Source: Beijerinckiaceae bacterium (GTDB lineage Bacteria; Pseudomonadota; Alphaproteobacteria; Rhizobiales; Beijerinckiaceae). Taken from it: a DNA stretch of 5,373 nucleotides. Below the pieces are notes generated by a model. The model was not told the origin of the DNA. It searched no databases and worked only from the letters and a program-made list of their open reading frames with translations. The stretch lies in NCBI GenBank assembly GCA_947456315.1, contig CANGRU010000141.1:1-5373 (forward strand). Reading direction: 5' to 3'. The position numbers were made by a program, and so were the translations under genes. This document shows positions 1-5,373 of the stretch, one piece after another (position 1 is the stretch's first letter; the number at the start of each line of letters is the position of its first letter).

Positions 1-242
1 ATTATTACTCAGATGGGCGGCTCGACGGGCAGGGGCAGGCCTCGGGGCTCGGACGCTTCCTCAAGCCCGAGGATTCGGGTCGCTGGTGGGTGAATGGCTC
101 CAAACTCTGTCAAAAATGGACCAGCTGGTATGAGGGCAGGACCTTTTGCTTCGTTTTGCGGCCACTCGATGCCAAAACGCTCGCTTGGGAGCGTGACGAT
201 GGCCTGTCCGGTCTTGCCCGGATTGGCGATGAGCGGCCCTAA
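1..242 (+). CDS. 3' end of a small protein, DUF995-like (partial)
   Basis: An open frame enters from the left edge (first whole codon at position 3) and ends at TAA 240-242, leaving 79 C-terminal residues with no in-frame ATG, so the start lies outside the window. The visible part begins YYSDGRLDG and contains GRWWVNGSKLCQKW, then WYEGRTFCFVL, and ends SGLARIGDERP. The pattern of a GxWW segment, an LCxxW segment and a second Cys about 12 residues later resembles small, probably exported rhizobial proteins of the DUF995 type; that assignment is from memory of the pattern and is not certain. The two cysteines could form a disulfide if the protein is periplasmic, but no signal peptide is visible because the N-terminus is missing. 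Codons favour G/C at third positions, as in the downstream genes, which supports real coding. Function unknown. It ends 156 bp before rlpA, so co-transcription is possible but not shown. Confidence 0.6.
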   Translation, partial: YYSDGRLDGQGQASGLGRFLKPEDSGRWWVNGSKLCQKWTSWYEGRTFCFVLRPLDAKTLAWERDDGLSGLARIGDERP

Positions 243-398
243 ATTGGCCTCTGGAACGCTTCGTTAACCCCCGACAGCCAAAGGTTGTTTTGTAAGGTTC
301 ACTGATTCTCCACCGCCAGCTTGATCCAGAACATGGCCAAGTTTACGGAAATGGGGCAATCTGGCCTTAGCGTTTCGGAGTGGAGTTAAGTCTCGCGT

Positions 399-1445
399 TT
401 GCCCATGCGTTTTGATCGTACCGGTCGCGCCGGTTTCCCCAAACATCTCCAGCTCGGTTTGGCTGCGCTTTTGGCGTTGGCTCTGGCTGGTTGTTCGCAG
501 GCTCCGGGCAAGAAGAGCAAAGAGTTTTTCTCCTCCGCTATTTATGGCGCTGCAAGCCCCAAAGTTGTTGAAGATGGCGAGGACGTTCCCAAGGGTGGCG
601 GTCGTTATCTGGTTGGCAAACCCTACACTGTTGCTGGTCGCACCTATACGCCCAAAGAAGTGACCGCCAATACATCCCAGACCGGCAAAGCCAGCTGGTA
701 TGGGTCGGCTTTTCATGGTCGCCGCACGTCTAACGGCGAAGTCTATGACATGCGCTCCGTCACGGCAGCACATCCCACTTGGCCATTGCCCAGCTATGTG
801 CGCGTGACAAATACGGCCAATGGTCGCTCTATGATTGTGCGCTTGAATGATCGCGGCCCGTTCCATTCTGACCGCATCATGGATGTGTCGTCTCGTGTTG
901 CCGATGCGCTTGATTTCAAGCGGATTGGAACAGCCACGATCAAACTCGACTATGTCCGTCCGGCTGGTCTTGGCGGGTCTGATGATCAGATTTTGATGGC
1001 AACTTTGCGCGATGATGGTCGCCCTGCCACTCTGGATGGCGCGCCTCAAAGTGCTCCTGTTATGGTGGCTGAGCGCGATCCGCCACCTGCCCGGGAAGAG
1101 AAGACATCGGCTCTTGCTTCGCTCTTCACGCGGACAGAGGAAACAAAAGCAGCCCCACCGAAGGTAAATACGAGCGTGGCTGCATCCGAGGTTCTGGCCC
1201 AGATTGATGAGGAAGATATCATCAATGCCTTGCCGGTCCGCAGACCTGTTTCCATCGGTCTTTTGCCGGGGGCTTTGCCAGCACCATTGGTGCCTCCTAC
1301 GCAATATGCTCAAGCCGCATTGCCGGTTTCGGCTTCCCCTGTCGGTCAGATGACGAGTGTGGCTAAAACCCTGCCAAGTGCATCGGCTGCCTTTGCTGCG
1401 CCCTTGCCGCCAGCGCGTCCCATGTCGTTGGGCTCGATCCGCTAA
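399..1445 (+). CDS. rlpA: Septal ring lytic transglycosylase / RlpA family lipoprotein
   Basis: Outer-membrane lipoprotein of the RlpA family, whose characterised members cleave peptidoglycan glycan strands (in Pseudomonas, strands lacking stem peptides) during daughter-cell separation. Residues 17-31 are a hydrophobic signal segment ending in the lipobox LAGC (29-32), so Cys32 should be lipidated. The double-psi beta-barrel spans about 96-186: it opens GKASWYG, and carries Glu114 (in SNGEVYD), His125 (in TAAHPTW) and Asp151 (in LNDRGPF). The spacings 11 and 26 equal those of the P. aeruginosa catalytic triad E120/H131/D157, so activity is likely. Residues about 190-348 form an Ala/Pro-rich tail with no SPOR domain, unlike E. 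coli or Pseudomonas RlpA; this is usual for rhizobial homologues. The start is TTG399 or ATG405 (an in-frame stop at 387-389 excludes anything earlier); GGAG at 382-385 lies 13 or 19 bases upstream, so neither is ideally placed. Family assignment is firm; the exact start is not. Confidence 0.95.
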   Translation: MPMRFDRTGRAGFPKHLQLGLAALLALALAGCSQAPGKKSKEFFSSAIYGAASPKVVEDGEDVPKGGGRYLVGKPYTVAGRTYTPKEVTANTSQTGKASWYGSAFHGRRTSNGEVYDMRSVTAAHPTWPLPSYVRVTNTANGRSMIVRLNDRGPFHSDRIMDVSSRVADALDFKRIGTATIKLDYVRPAGLGGSDDQILMATLRDDGRPATLDGAPQSAPVMVAERDPPPAREEKTSALASLFTRTEETKAAPPKVNTSVAASEVLAQIDEEDIINALPVRRPVSIGLLPGALPAPLVPPTQYAQAALPVSASPVGQMTSVAKTLPSASAAFAAPLPPARPMSLGSIR

Positions 1446-1473
1446 TCACCCTCGCCGGAAGTCCTCATGGCTC

Positions 1474-1500
1474 CATCTTGAAGTTCTTAGCTTCAGGATG
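1474..1500 (+). terminator. 10-bp stem-loop after rlpA, possible terminator
   Basis: CATCTTGAAG (1474-1483) pairs with CTTCAGGATG (1491-1500) over ten pairs with one G-T wobble, closing a 7-base loop. It starts 29 bases after the rlpA stop. There is no T-run downstream, and the stem is not very GC-rich, so it is not a classic intrinsic terminator. It could end or stabilise the rlpA transcript and separate it from the tmk operon; that role is inferred from position. Confidence 0.4.
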
Positions 1501-1601
1501 TCATGGACGCGCGGTCTCCATTTGGTCGCCAACTCGCGGTTAGATCAGGGAAACTGGGACTGACAGGTCCTGTGCACGCCAATAAGCTTGGCCTGCGCCC
1601 C

Positions 1602-1629
1602 TTCAGCACCTAGGTTCTTGAGATATGAT
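1602..1629 (+). promoter_or_regulatory. Candidate sigma-70-type promoter for the tmk operon (weak)
   Basis: TATGAT at 1624-1629 matches the -10 consensus at five of six bases. Sixteen bases upstream, TTCAGC at 1602-1607 matches the -35 consensus at only three. Transcription from it would begin near 1636 and leave a leader of about 20 bases before the tmk start. Another reading, TTGAGA at 1618-1623 as -35, has no good -10 at the right distance. It is supported by position between an upstream hairpin and the first gene of a tight operon, and only weakly by sequence. Confidence 0.3.
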
Positions 1630-1645
1630 TCCGACAGGTTTTTAC

Positions 1646-1649
1646 GGGG
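1646..1649 (+). promoter_or_regulatory. Ribosome binding site of tmk
   Basis: GGGG at 1646-1649 is the only purine-rich stretch near the start. It lies 6 bases before TTG1656 and 9 bases before GTG1659, so it fits either start and does not decide between them. An in-frame TAA at 1650-1652 rules out any start further upstream. Confidence 0.45.
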
Positions 1650-1658
1650 TAAGCATTG

Positions 1659-2297
1659 GTGGGAGCAGGGCGTTTCATCACGTTTGAGGGCGGTGAGGGG
1701 GCTGGGAAGTCGACGCAAGTCGCCCGTCTTGTCGAGCGCCTGCGCGCTCAAGGGATTGAGGCCCTATCGACCCGCGAACCCGGTGGAACCCCCAATGCCG
1801 AGGCATTGCGCAAAGTGCTTCTGGAAGGGTTGCAGGAACCATTAAGTCCCGCATCCGAAGCGATGATTTTTTCTGCTGCGCGCATTGATCATCTCGACAA
1901 ACTGATCCGCCCCGCACTGGCGCGCGGCGCTTATGTCGTTTGCGACCGGTTTGCGGATTCCACACGCGCTTATCAGGGTGGAACTCTGGGCACGGCTTTT
2001 ATCGACGGGCTTGAGGCACTGACGGTCGGGGCAACAATGCCTGATCTCACGTTCATCCTTGATCTGCCTGCAGAGGACGGCTTGAAGCGCGCAGATCTGC
2101 GAAGAGGGTCTGGCAAAGTTGATCGCTTTGAATCTGAAACGATCGAATTCCATCGCGGATTGCGCACAGCCTTTGCCGAAATTGCAAAGAACAATCCGCA
2201 GCGCTGTATCGTTGTGGATGCGACGCGCCATATCGATACCATTGCTGATGATATATGGCGCGTGGTTGAAACCCGCTTGCTGAAAGCACACTCCTGA
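1659..2297 (+). CDS. tmk: Thymidylate (dTMP) kinase
   Basis: Phosphorylates dTMP to dTDP with ATP in the cytoplasm, an essential step to dTTP in both salvage and de novo synthesis. The 212-residue length is normal for the bacterial enzyme. Counting from GTG1659, the P-loop is GGEGAGKS at 11-18 (Lys17 binding ATP phosphates), the dTMP-site motif TREPGGTP is at 38-45, and the Asp-Arg pair of CDRFADSTRAYQG is at 96-97. The LID region about 144-158 carries several arginines (R144, R148, R149) and ends in DRFE. With a non-basic P-loop, arginines in the LID are the pattern of the E. coli-like (type II) enzymes. There is no ATG start: TTG1656 and GTG1659 are the only options, and I prefer GTG as the commoner start. 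The stop overlaps the holB start by one base (TGATG), indicating translational coupling with the next replication gene. Confidence 0.97.
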   Translation: MGAGRFITFEGGEGAGKSTQVARLVERLRAQGIEALSTREPGGTPNAEALRKVLLEGLQEPLSPASEAMIFSAARIDHLDKLIRPALARGAYVVCDRFADSTRAYQGGTLGTAFIDGLEALTVGATMPDLTFILDLPAEDGLKRADLRRGSGKVDRFESETIEFHRGLRTAFAEIAKNNPQRCIVVDATRHIDTIADDIWRVVETRLLKAHS

Positions 2298-3379
2298 TGG
2301 CGCGTGCAAAAGACATCGAAGCTCCACCAGAGAGCGACCGCTTTCTGGATGCGCCACATCCGCGTGAAACACAGACCCTCTTTGGGCATGATCGCGCTCA
2401 AGCCCAGATTCTGAATGCCTATCGTGCCGGACGCTTACCACAGGCGTGGATTTTGGGCGGGCGGGAAGGTATCGGCAAAGCAACGCTGGCATGGCATTTC
2501 GCGCGCTTTCTTTTGGCCAATCCTGACCCATCATCGCAAGCCGTGCAAAAGGCTGTCGATCTGTCGGTTGATCCTGATCATCCTGCGGCCAAACGCATTG
2601 CTTCATTATCGCATGGCGATTTGTTGCTCACGCGTCGCGAATGGGATCCCAAAACCAAAAAACATTTCACCCGCATCCGCGCAGAAGATGTGCGCCGTTT
2701 GATTGACCTGTTTCATCAGGCGTCAGGCGAGGGCGGCTGGCGTGTTGCTATTCTCGATTCCGCAGATGATCTCAACAAAGAAAGTGCGAATGCACTTTTG
2801 AAATTGATTGAAGAGCCGCCAACGCGCTCATTGTTTTTGCTGGTCGCCCATCAACCCGCCGATATTCTGCCCACCATCCGCTCGCGTGCCCGCATGCTCA
2901 TGCTTGAGCCTTTGTCTGACGACAATGTGGTCAATGCGCTGAAGGGGGCTGGCGACCCTTGGCGCTCGATGAAGTCGGGTGATTTGCAAGCCGCAGCGCA
3001 ACGCGGCCAGGGCTCGGTACGTGAAGCCATGCGGTTGCTGGATGGTCCGGGGCTGGCCCTGGCGCTCAAACTCGATGGTCTTTTTAACAGACTGCCAGAC
3101 GTCGATTGGCTGGCCGTCCATGATCTTGCCGATGCACTGGCTGGTCGTGAGGGGCAGGAGGCTTTCGAGACCCTTTTGACGGCGGTCTTTGACTGGATAG
3201 ATGCGACGGTCAGGGCATCCGCCCAGATCGGCGCGGCCCGCCTTGCACCCTATGCCGAGGTATGGGAAAAGATTGCCGCGTCCGCGCGCGAAACTGAAGC
3301 GTTCAATCTCGACAGACGACCGCTGATCCTGTCGATTTTCGCTGATCTCGCCGCCGCCACCCGCGCCGCTCGCTTTTGA
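2297..3379 (+). CDS. holB: DNA polymerase III subunit delta' (clamp loader)
   Basis: Delta' is the stator subunit of the clamp-loader complex, which opens the beta sliding clamp and places it on primed DNA. The 360-residue product has an AAA+ fold: a Walker-A-like GGREGIGKAT at 54-63, a degenerate Walker B at about 150-160 (VAILDSADDLN), then ALLKLIEEPP at 166-175 and the sensor-1 region around TIRSRARML at 193-201. The C-terminal helical part (about 225-360) matches a collar domain in position but is little conserved. The segment IRAEDVRRLIDLF (127-139) is typical of alphaproteobacterial delta'. The protein has no cysteine, so the zinc-binding cysteine cluster of E. coli delta' is absent, and the usual SRC motif reads SRA (196-198). 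The start ATG2297 overlaps the tmk stop. Position between tmk and metG/tatD fits the conserved operon. The assignment rests on motifs plus context and is firm; HolB and DnaX are related, but DnaX would be longer and carry a zinc module. Confidence 0.95.
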   Translation: MARAKDIEAPPESDRFLDAPHPRETQTLFGHDRAQAQILNAYRAGRLPQAWILGGREGIGKATLAWHFARFLLANPDPSSQAVQKAVDLSVDPDHPAAKRIASLSHGDLLLTRREWDPKTKKHFTRIRAEDVRRLIDLFHQASGEGGWRVAILDSADDLNKESANALLKLIEEPPTRSLFLLVAHQPADILPTIRSRARMLMLEPLSDDNVVNALKGAGDPWRSMKSGDLQAAAQRGQGSVREAMRLLDGPGLALALKLDGLFNRLPDVDWLAVHDLADALAGREGQEAFETLLTAVFDWIDATVRASAQIGAARLAPYAEVWEKIAASARETEAFNLDRRPLILSIFADLAAATRAARF

Positions 3380-3401
3380 GCGCGCTTGAGCCTCGACGAA
3401 C

Positions 3402-3405
3402 AGGA
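3402..3405 (+). promoter_or_regulatory. Ribosome binding site that decides the metG start
   Basis: AGGA at 3402-3405 lies only 2 bases before TTG3408 but 8 bases before the in-frame TTG3414. The second spacing is workable and the first is not, so translation of metG most likely begins at 3414. Confidence 0.6.
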
Positions 3406-3413
3406 ATTTGCGA

Positions 3414-4970
3414 TTGAACGCGCGCCCCACATTCTACATCACCACAGCCATTCCCTATGCCAATGGTGCACCTCATATCGGCCATGCCTATGAGCGTATC
3501 GCAACCGATGCGATTGCCCGCTTTCATCGGCTGGATGGCAAGGATGTTCTCTTCGTCACCGGCATGGATGAGCATGGTCTGAAAATGCAGCAGACGGCAG
3601 CACGCGAAGGCCTGACGCCTTTGGCTTTGGCTGATCGTACCGCTGCGCAATTTGAGGCCATGGGCGAAAAGCTCAATGCACGCGCGGATGACATTGTCCG
3701 CACGACGCAGGAACGTCATAAAAAATCTGTCCAGGACATCTGGAACAAGATGTTGGCGAAGGGCGATATTTATCTCGATAAATATGAAGGCTGGTATTCG
3801 GTTCGGGATGAAGCCTATTACGATGAAAGCGAATTGACGGAACGCAATGGTGAGCGCTTTGCACCCACCGGCACACCTGTCGAATGGGTGAAAGAAGAAA
3901 GTTATTTCTTCAAATTGTCGGCCTATGGCGACAAGCTGCTTGCCTATTATCAGGCACACCCCGATTTCATCACACCCGACAAATATAAGAACGAGATTGT
4001 CGCTTTCGTGAAGCGTGGCCTGAAAGATCTGTCGATCAGCCGCAAGTCTTTCAACTGGGGTATTCCGGTGCCCAACGACCCCAAACACGTCATGTATGTC
4101 TGGGTAGATGCGCTGACCAATTATATTACCGCGACCGGCTACCCTGACTTGTCAGGACCGCGGGGCAAATATTGGCCGTGCGATGCCCATGTCATCGGCA
4201 AAGACATCACACGTTTTCATGCGATCTTCTGGCCAGCCTTCCTGATGTCGGCTGATCTGCCTTTGCCCAAGCAGATCGTTGTCCATGGTTTTCTGTTCAA
4301 TCGCGGCGAGAAAATGTCGAAATCGGTCGGCAATGTGATCGATCCTTTCACCTTGGCCGATCATTATGGTGTCGACCAGCTGCGCTATTTCTTTTTGCGC
4401 GAAGTGCCTTTTGGTCAGGATGGCAATTATTCTCATGAAGCGATTGTCAATCGCGTCAATGCTGATCTCGCTAATGATCTTGGCAATCTTGCCCAGCGCT
4501 CGCTATCCATGATCAATAAAAACTGTGACGGCAAAGTGCCAAATCATGGTGATTTCACAGATGCGGACAAAGCCATACTTGCTATGGCTGATGGCGCTGT
4601 GAACAAAGCACGCGCGGCTATGAAGGATTATGCACTTCACACCATGCTGGCTGACATCTGGGCTGTCGTGGCAGAAGCCAATCGTTATTTTGCGGGCGAA
4701 GAACCCTGGATCAAGCGTAAATCTGATTTGTCCCGCATGGAAACCATTCTCTATGTGACAGCTGAAGTTTTGCGCAATCTGGCAATTCTCGCCCAACCCG
4801 TCATTCCAGGCTCTGCTGAAAAGCTGCTTGATCTGTTAGGCGTGGCAAATGACGCGCGCGACTTTGCACATGTGGGCGCCAAATATCGTCTCGTCTCCGG
4901 CGCGGCACTACCCACACCATCCCCCATCTTCCCGCGTTATGTTGAAGTGGAAGCTGAGGCCAAAAGCTGA
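3414..4970 (+). CDS. metG: Methionine--tRNA ligase
   Basis: Attaches methionine to initiator and elongator tRNA-Met in the cytoplasm, a class I aminoacyl-tRNA synthetase. Counting from TTG3414 (518 residues), the Rossmann catalytic core begins at once with [13 protein letters not shown] and the HIGH motif at 21-24; the second signature KMSKS is at 300-304. Between them is the connective-peptide region (about 118-165), which has no cysteines, so no zinc knuckle as in E. coli MetG. The helical anticodon-binding region follows, with [11 protein letters not shown] around 422-432. The protein stops at [10 protein letters not shown] without the extra C-terminal tRNA-binding/dimerisation domain of the 677-residue E. 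coli enzyme; this short form is normal in Alphaproteobacteria. TTG3408 would add two residues but lies too close to the ribosome site. It begins 34 bases after holB and overlaps tatD by one base, so it is very likely in the tmk-holB-tatD operon. Confidence 0.97.
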   Translation: MNARPTFYITTAIPYANGAPHIGHAYERIATDAIARFHRLDGKDVLFVTGMDEHGLKMQQTAAREGLTPLALADRTAAQFEAMGEKLNARADDIVRTTQERHKKSVQDIWNKMLAKGDIYLDKYEGWYSVRDEAYYDESELTERNGERFAPTGTPVEWVKEESYFFKLSAYGDKLLAYYQAHPDFITPDKYKNEIVAFVKRGLKDLSISRKSFNWGIPVPNDPKHVMYVWVDALTNYITATGYPDLSGPRGKYWPCDAHVIGKDITRFHAIFWPAFLMSADLPLPKQIVVHGFLFNRGEKMSKSVGNVIDPFTLADHYGVDQLRYFFLREVPFGQDGNYSHEAIVNRVNADLANDLGNLAQRSLSMINKNCDGKVPNHGDFTDADKAILAMADGAVNKARAAMKDYALHTMLADIWAVVAEANRYFAGEEPWIKRKSDLSRMETILYVTAEVLRNLAILAQPVIPGSAEKLLDLLGVANDARDFAHVGAKYRLVSGAALPTPSPIFPRYVEVEAEAKS

Positions 4971-5373
4971 TGTTGATCGACACGCATTGCCATCTCGATT
5001 TTCCTGATTTCGCGCCCGAGCGCGACGAGGTGGTGGCGCGCGCGAAAGCAGCTGGCGTGGCGCGCATGATCACCATCTCGACCTTTGTGTCGCGCTATGA
5101 TCGTTATCGCGAAATTGCTGAAGCCTACGACAATGTCTGGTTCACGATCGGTACGCATCCGCATCAAGCTCATGAAGAGCCGGAAGCCAGTGTTGAAGAT
5201 CTGGTGCGCTTAAGCCTACATCCGCGTTGCATCGGGCTTGGTGAAGCGGGTCTCGATTATCATTACGACAAGGCCCCGCGTGACACAGCCGAGCGGGTTT
5301 TTCGTACACATATTGCGGCAGCCCGCGAGACCGGACTGCCCTTGGTCATTCATGCCCGCGATGCGGATGAGAA
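4970..5373 (+). CDS. tatD: TatD family metal-dependent hydrolase (5' part)
   Basis: TatD/YcfH family proteins are cytoplasmic TIM-barrel metalloenzymes, several of which show DNase or 3'-5' exonuclease activity; the cellular substrate of this one cannot be told. The window holds the first 134 codons, roughly half of a protein usually near 260 residues; the right edge cuts the gene. Visible metal-site features are the paired histidines of DTHCHLDF (His6, His8), Glu92 in GLGEAGLDYHYD, and His128 in VIHARDADE. THPH at 62-65 is also typical of the family. The last metal-binding residues lie beyond the window. ATG4970 overlaps the metG stop (TGATG), implying coupled translation. In E. coli the homologue ycfH directly follows holB; here metG lies between them, as is usual in Alphaproteobacteria. 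An MBL-fold hydrolase gene often follows in relatives but is outside view. Confidence 0.95.
   Translation, partial: MLIDTHCHLDFPDFAPERDEVVARAKAAGVARMITISTFVSRYDRYREIAEAYDNVWFTIGTHPHQAHEEPEASVEDLVRLSLHPRCIGLGEAGLDYHYDKAPRDTAERVFRTHIAAARETGLPLVIHARDADE

Noticed and set aside
243..398. Promoter or terminator in the gap before rlpA
   Set aside because: TTGATC at 321-326 has no acceptable -10 at 16-18 bases, TTGTTT at 285-290 likewise, and the GGCC pair around the TAA at 240 gives only a 4-bp stem. TTGGCC (244) and GGCCAA (335) are 85 bases apart and look like chance. Nothing is firm enough to annotate.
264..1313. Long antisense open frame of 349 codons opposite rlpA
   Set aside because: It lies antisense to a gene with an intact lipobox and catalytic triad, its product is rich in His, Arg and Cys with no recognisable domain, and it starts inside the rlpA coding region. 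It is a mirror of rlpA codon bias.
1578..1592. GCCAA/TTGGC inverted repeat upstream of tmk
   Set aside because: A 5-bp stem with a 5-base loop is expected by chance and it lacks a T-run; not enough for an operator or terminator.
1446..1655. Remnant of a dac pseudogene in the rlpA-tmk gap
   Set aside because: No penicillin-binding motif or homologous C-terminal segment could be read in the + strand frames, so there is no sequence support for a degraded copy.
1842..2606. Antisense open frame of 254 codons opposite tmk and holB
   Set aside because: It spans the junction of two conserved sense genes and shows no domain or plausible signals; a shadow frame.
3303..4088. Antisense open frame of 261 codons opposite the end of holB and start of metG
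   Set aside because: It covers the MetG catalytic core on the other strand and has no recognisable fold; a shadow frame.

Overview
The window reads as chromosomal DNA from an alphaproteobacterium, most likely of the order Hyphomicrobiales (Rhizobiales). Three things point there: the gene order rlpA - tmk - holB - metG - tatD on one strand, a short MetG without the C-terminal tRNA-binding domain, and an RlpA that carries a lipobox and a double-psi beta-barrel but no SPOR domain. Genus cannot be told from the sequence. All genes are on the + strand and codon choice looks uniform; I see no sign of recent transfer, no insertion sequence, no CRISPR array and no RNA gene.

Layout. Positions 1-242 hold the 3' end of a small Trp/Cys-containing protein resembling the rhizobial DUF995-type family. 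A 156-bp gap follows, with no convincing promoter. Next comes rlpA (399-1445), an outer-membrane lipoprotein and probable septal lytic transglycosylase. A 210-bp gap (1446-1655) holds a 10-bp stem-loop, an unassigned 36-codon ORF and a weak promoter candidate for tmk. Then tmk (1659-2297), holB (2297-3379), metG (3414-4970) and the 5' part of tatD (4970 to window end) form a tight operon: tmk/holB and metG/tatD overlap by one base (TGATG), and holB/metG are 34 bp apart.

How the genes fit together. Tmk makes dTDP on the way to dTTP, HolB is part of the DNA polymerase III clamp loader, MetG charges initiator and elongator tRNA-Met, and TatD is a metal-dependent nuclease-type hydrolase. RlpA acts on peptidoglycan at division. 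This is a housekeeping replication/translation block next to a cell-wall gene. I did not find a new biological system. The points most worth a second look are the absence of the D-Ala-D-Ala carboxypeptidase gene that usually sits between rlpA and tmk in relatives, a duplicated short motif in the RlpA tail, a changed SRC motif in HolB, and reliance on TTG/GTG starts.
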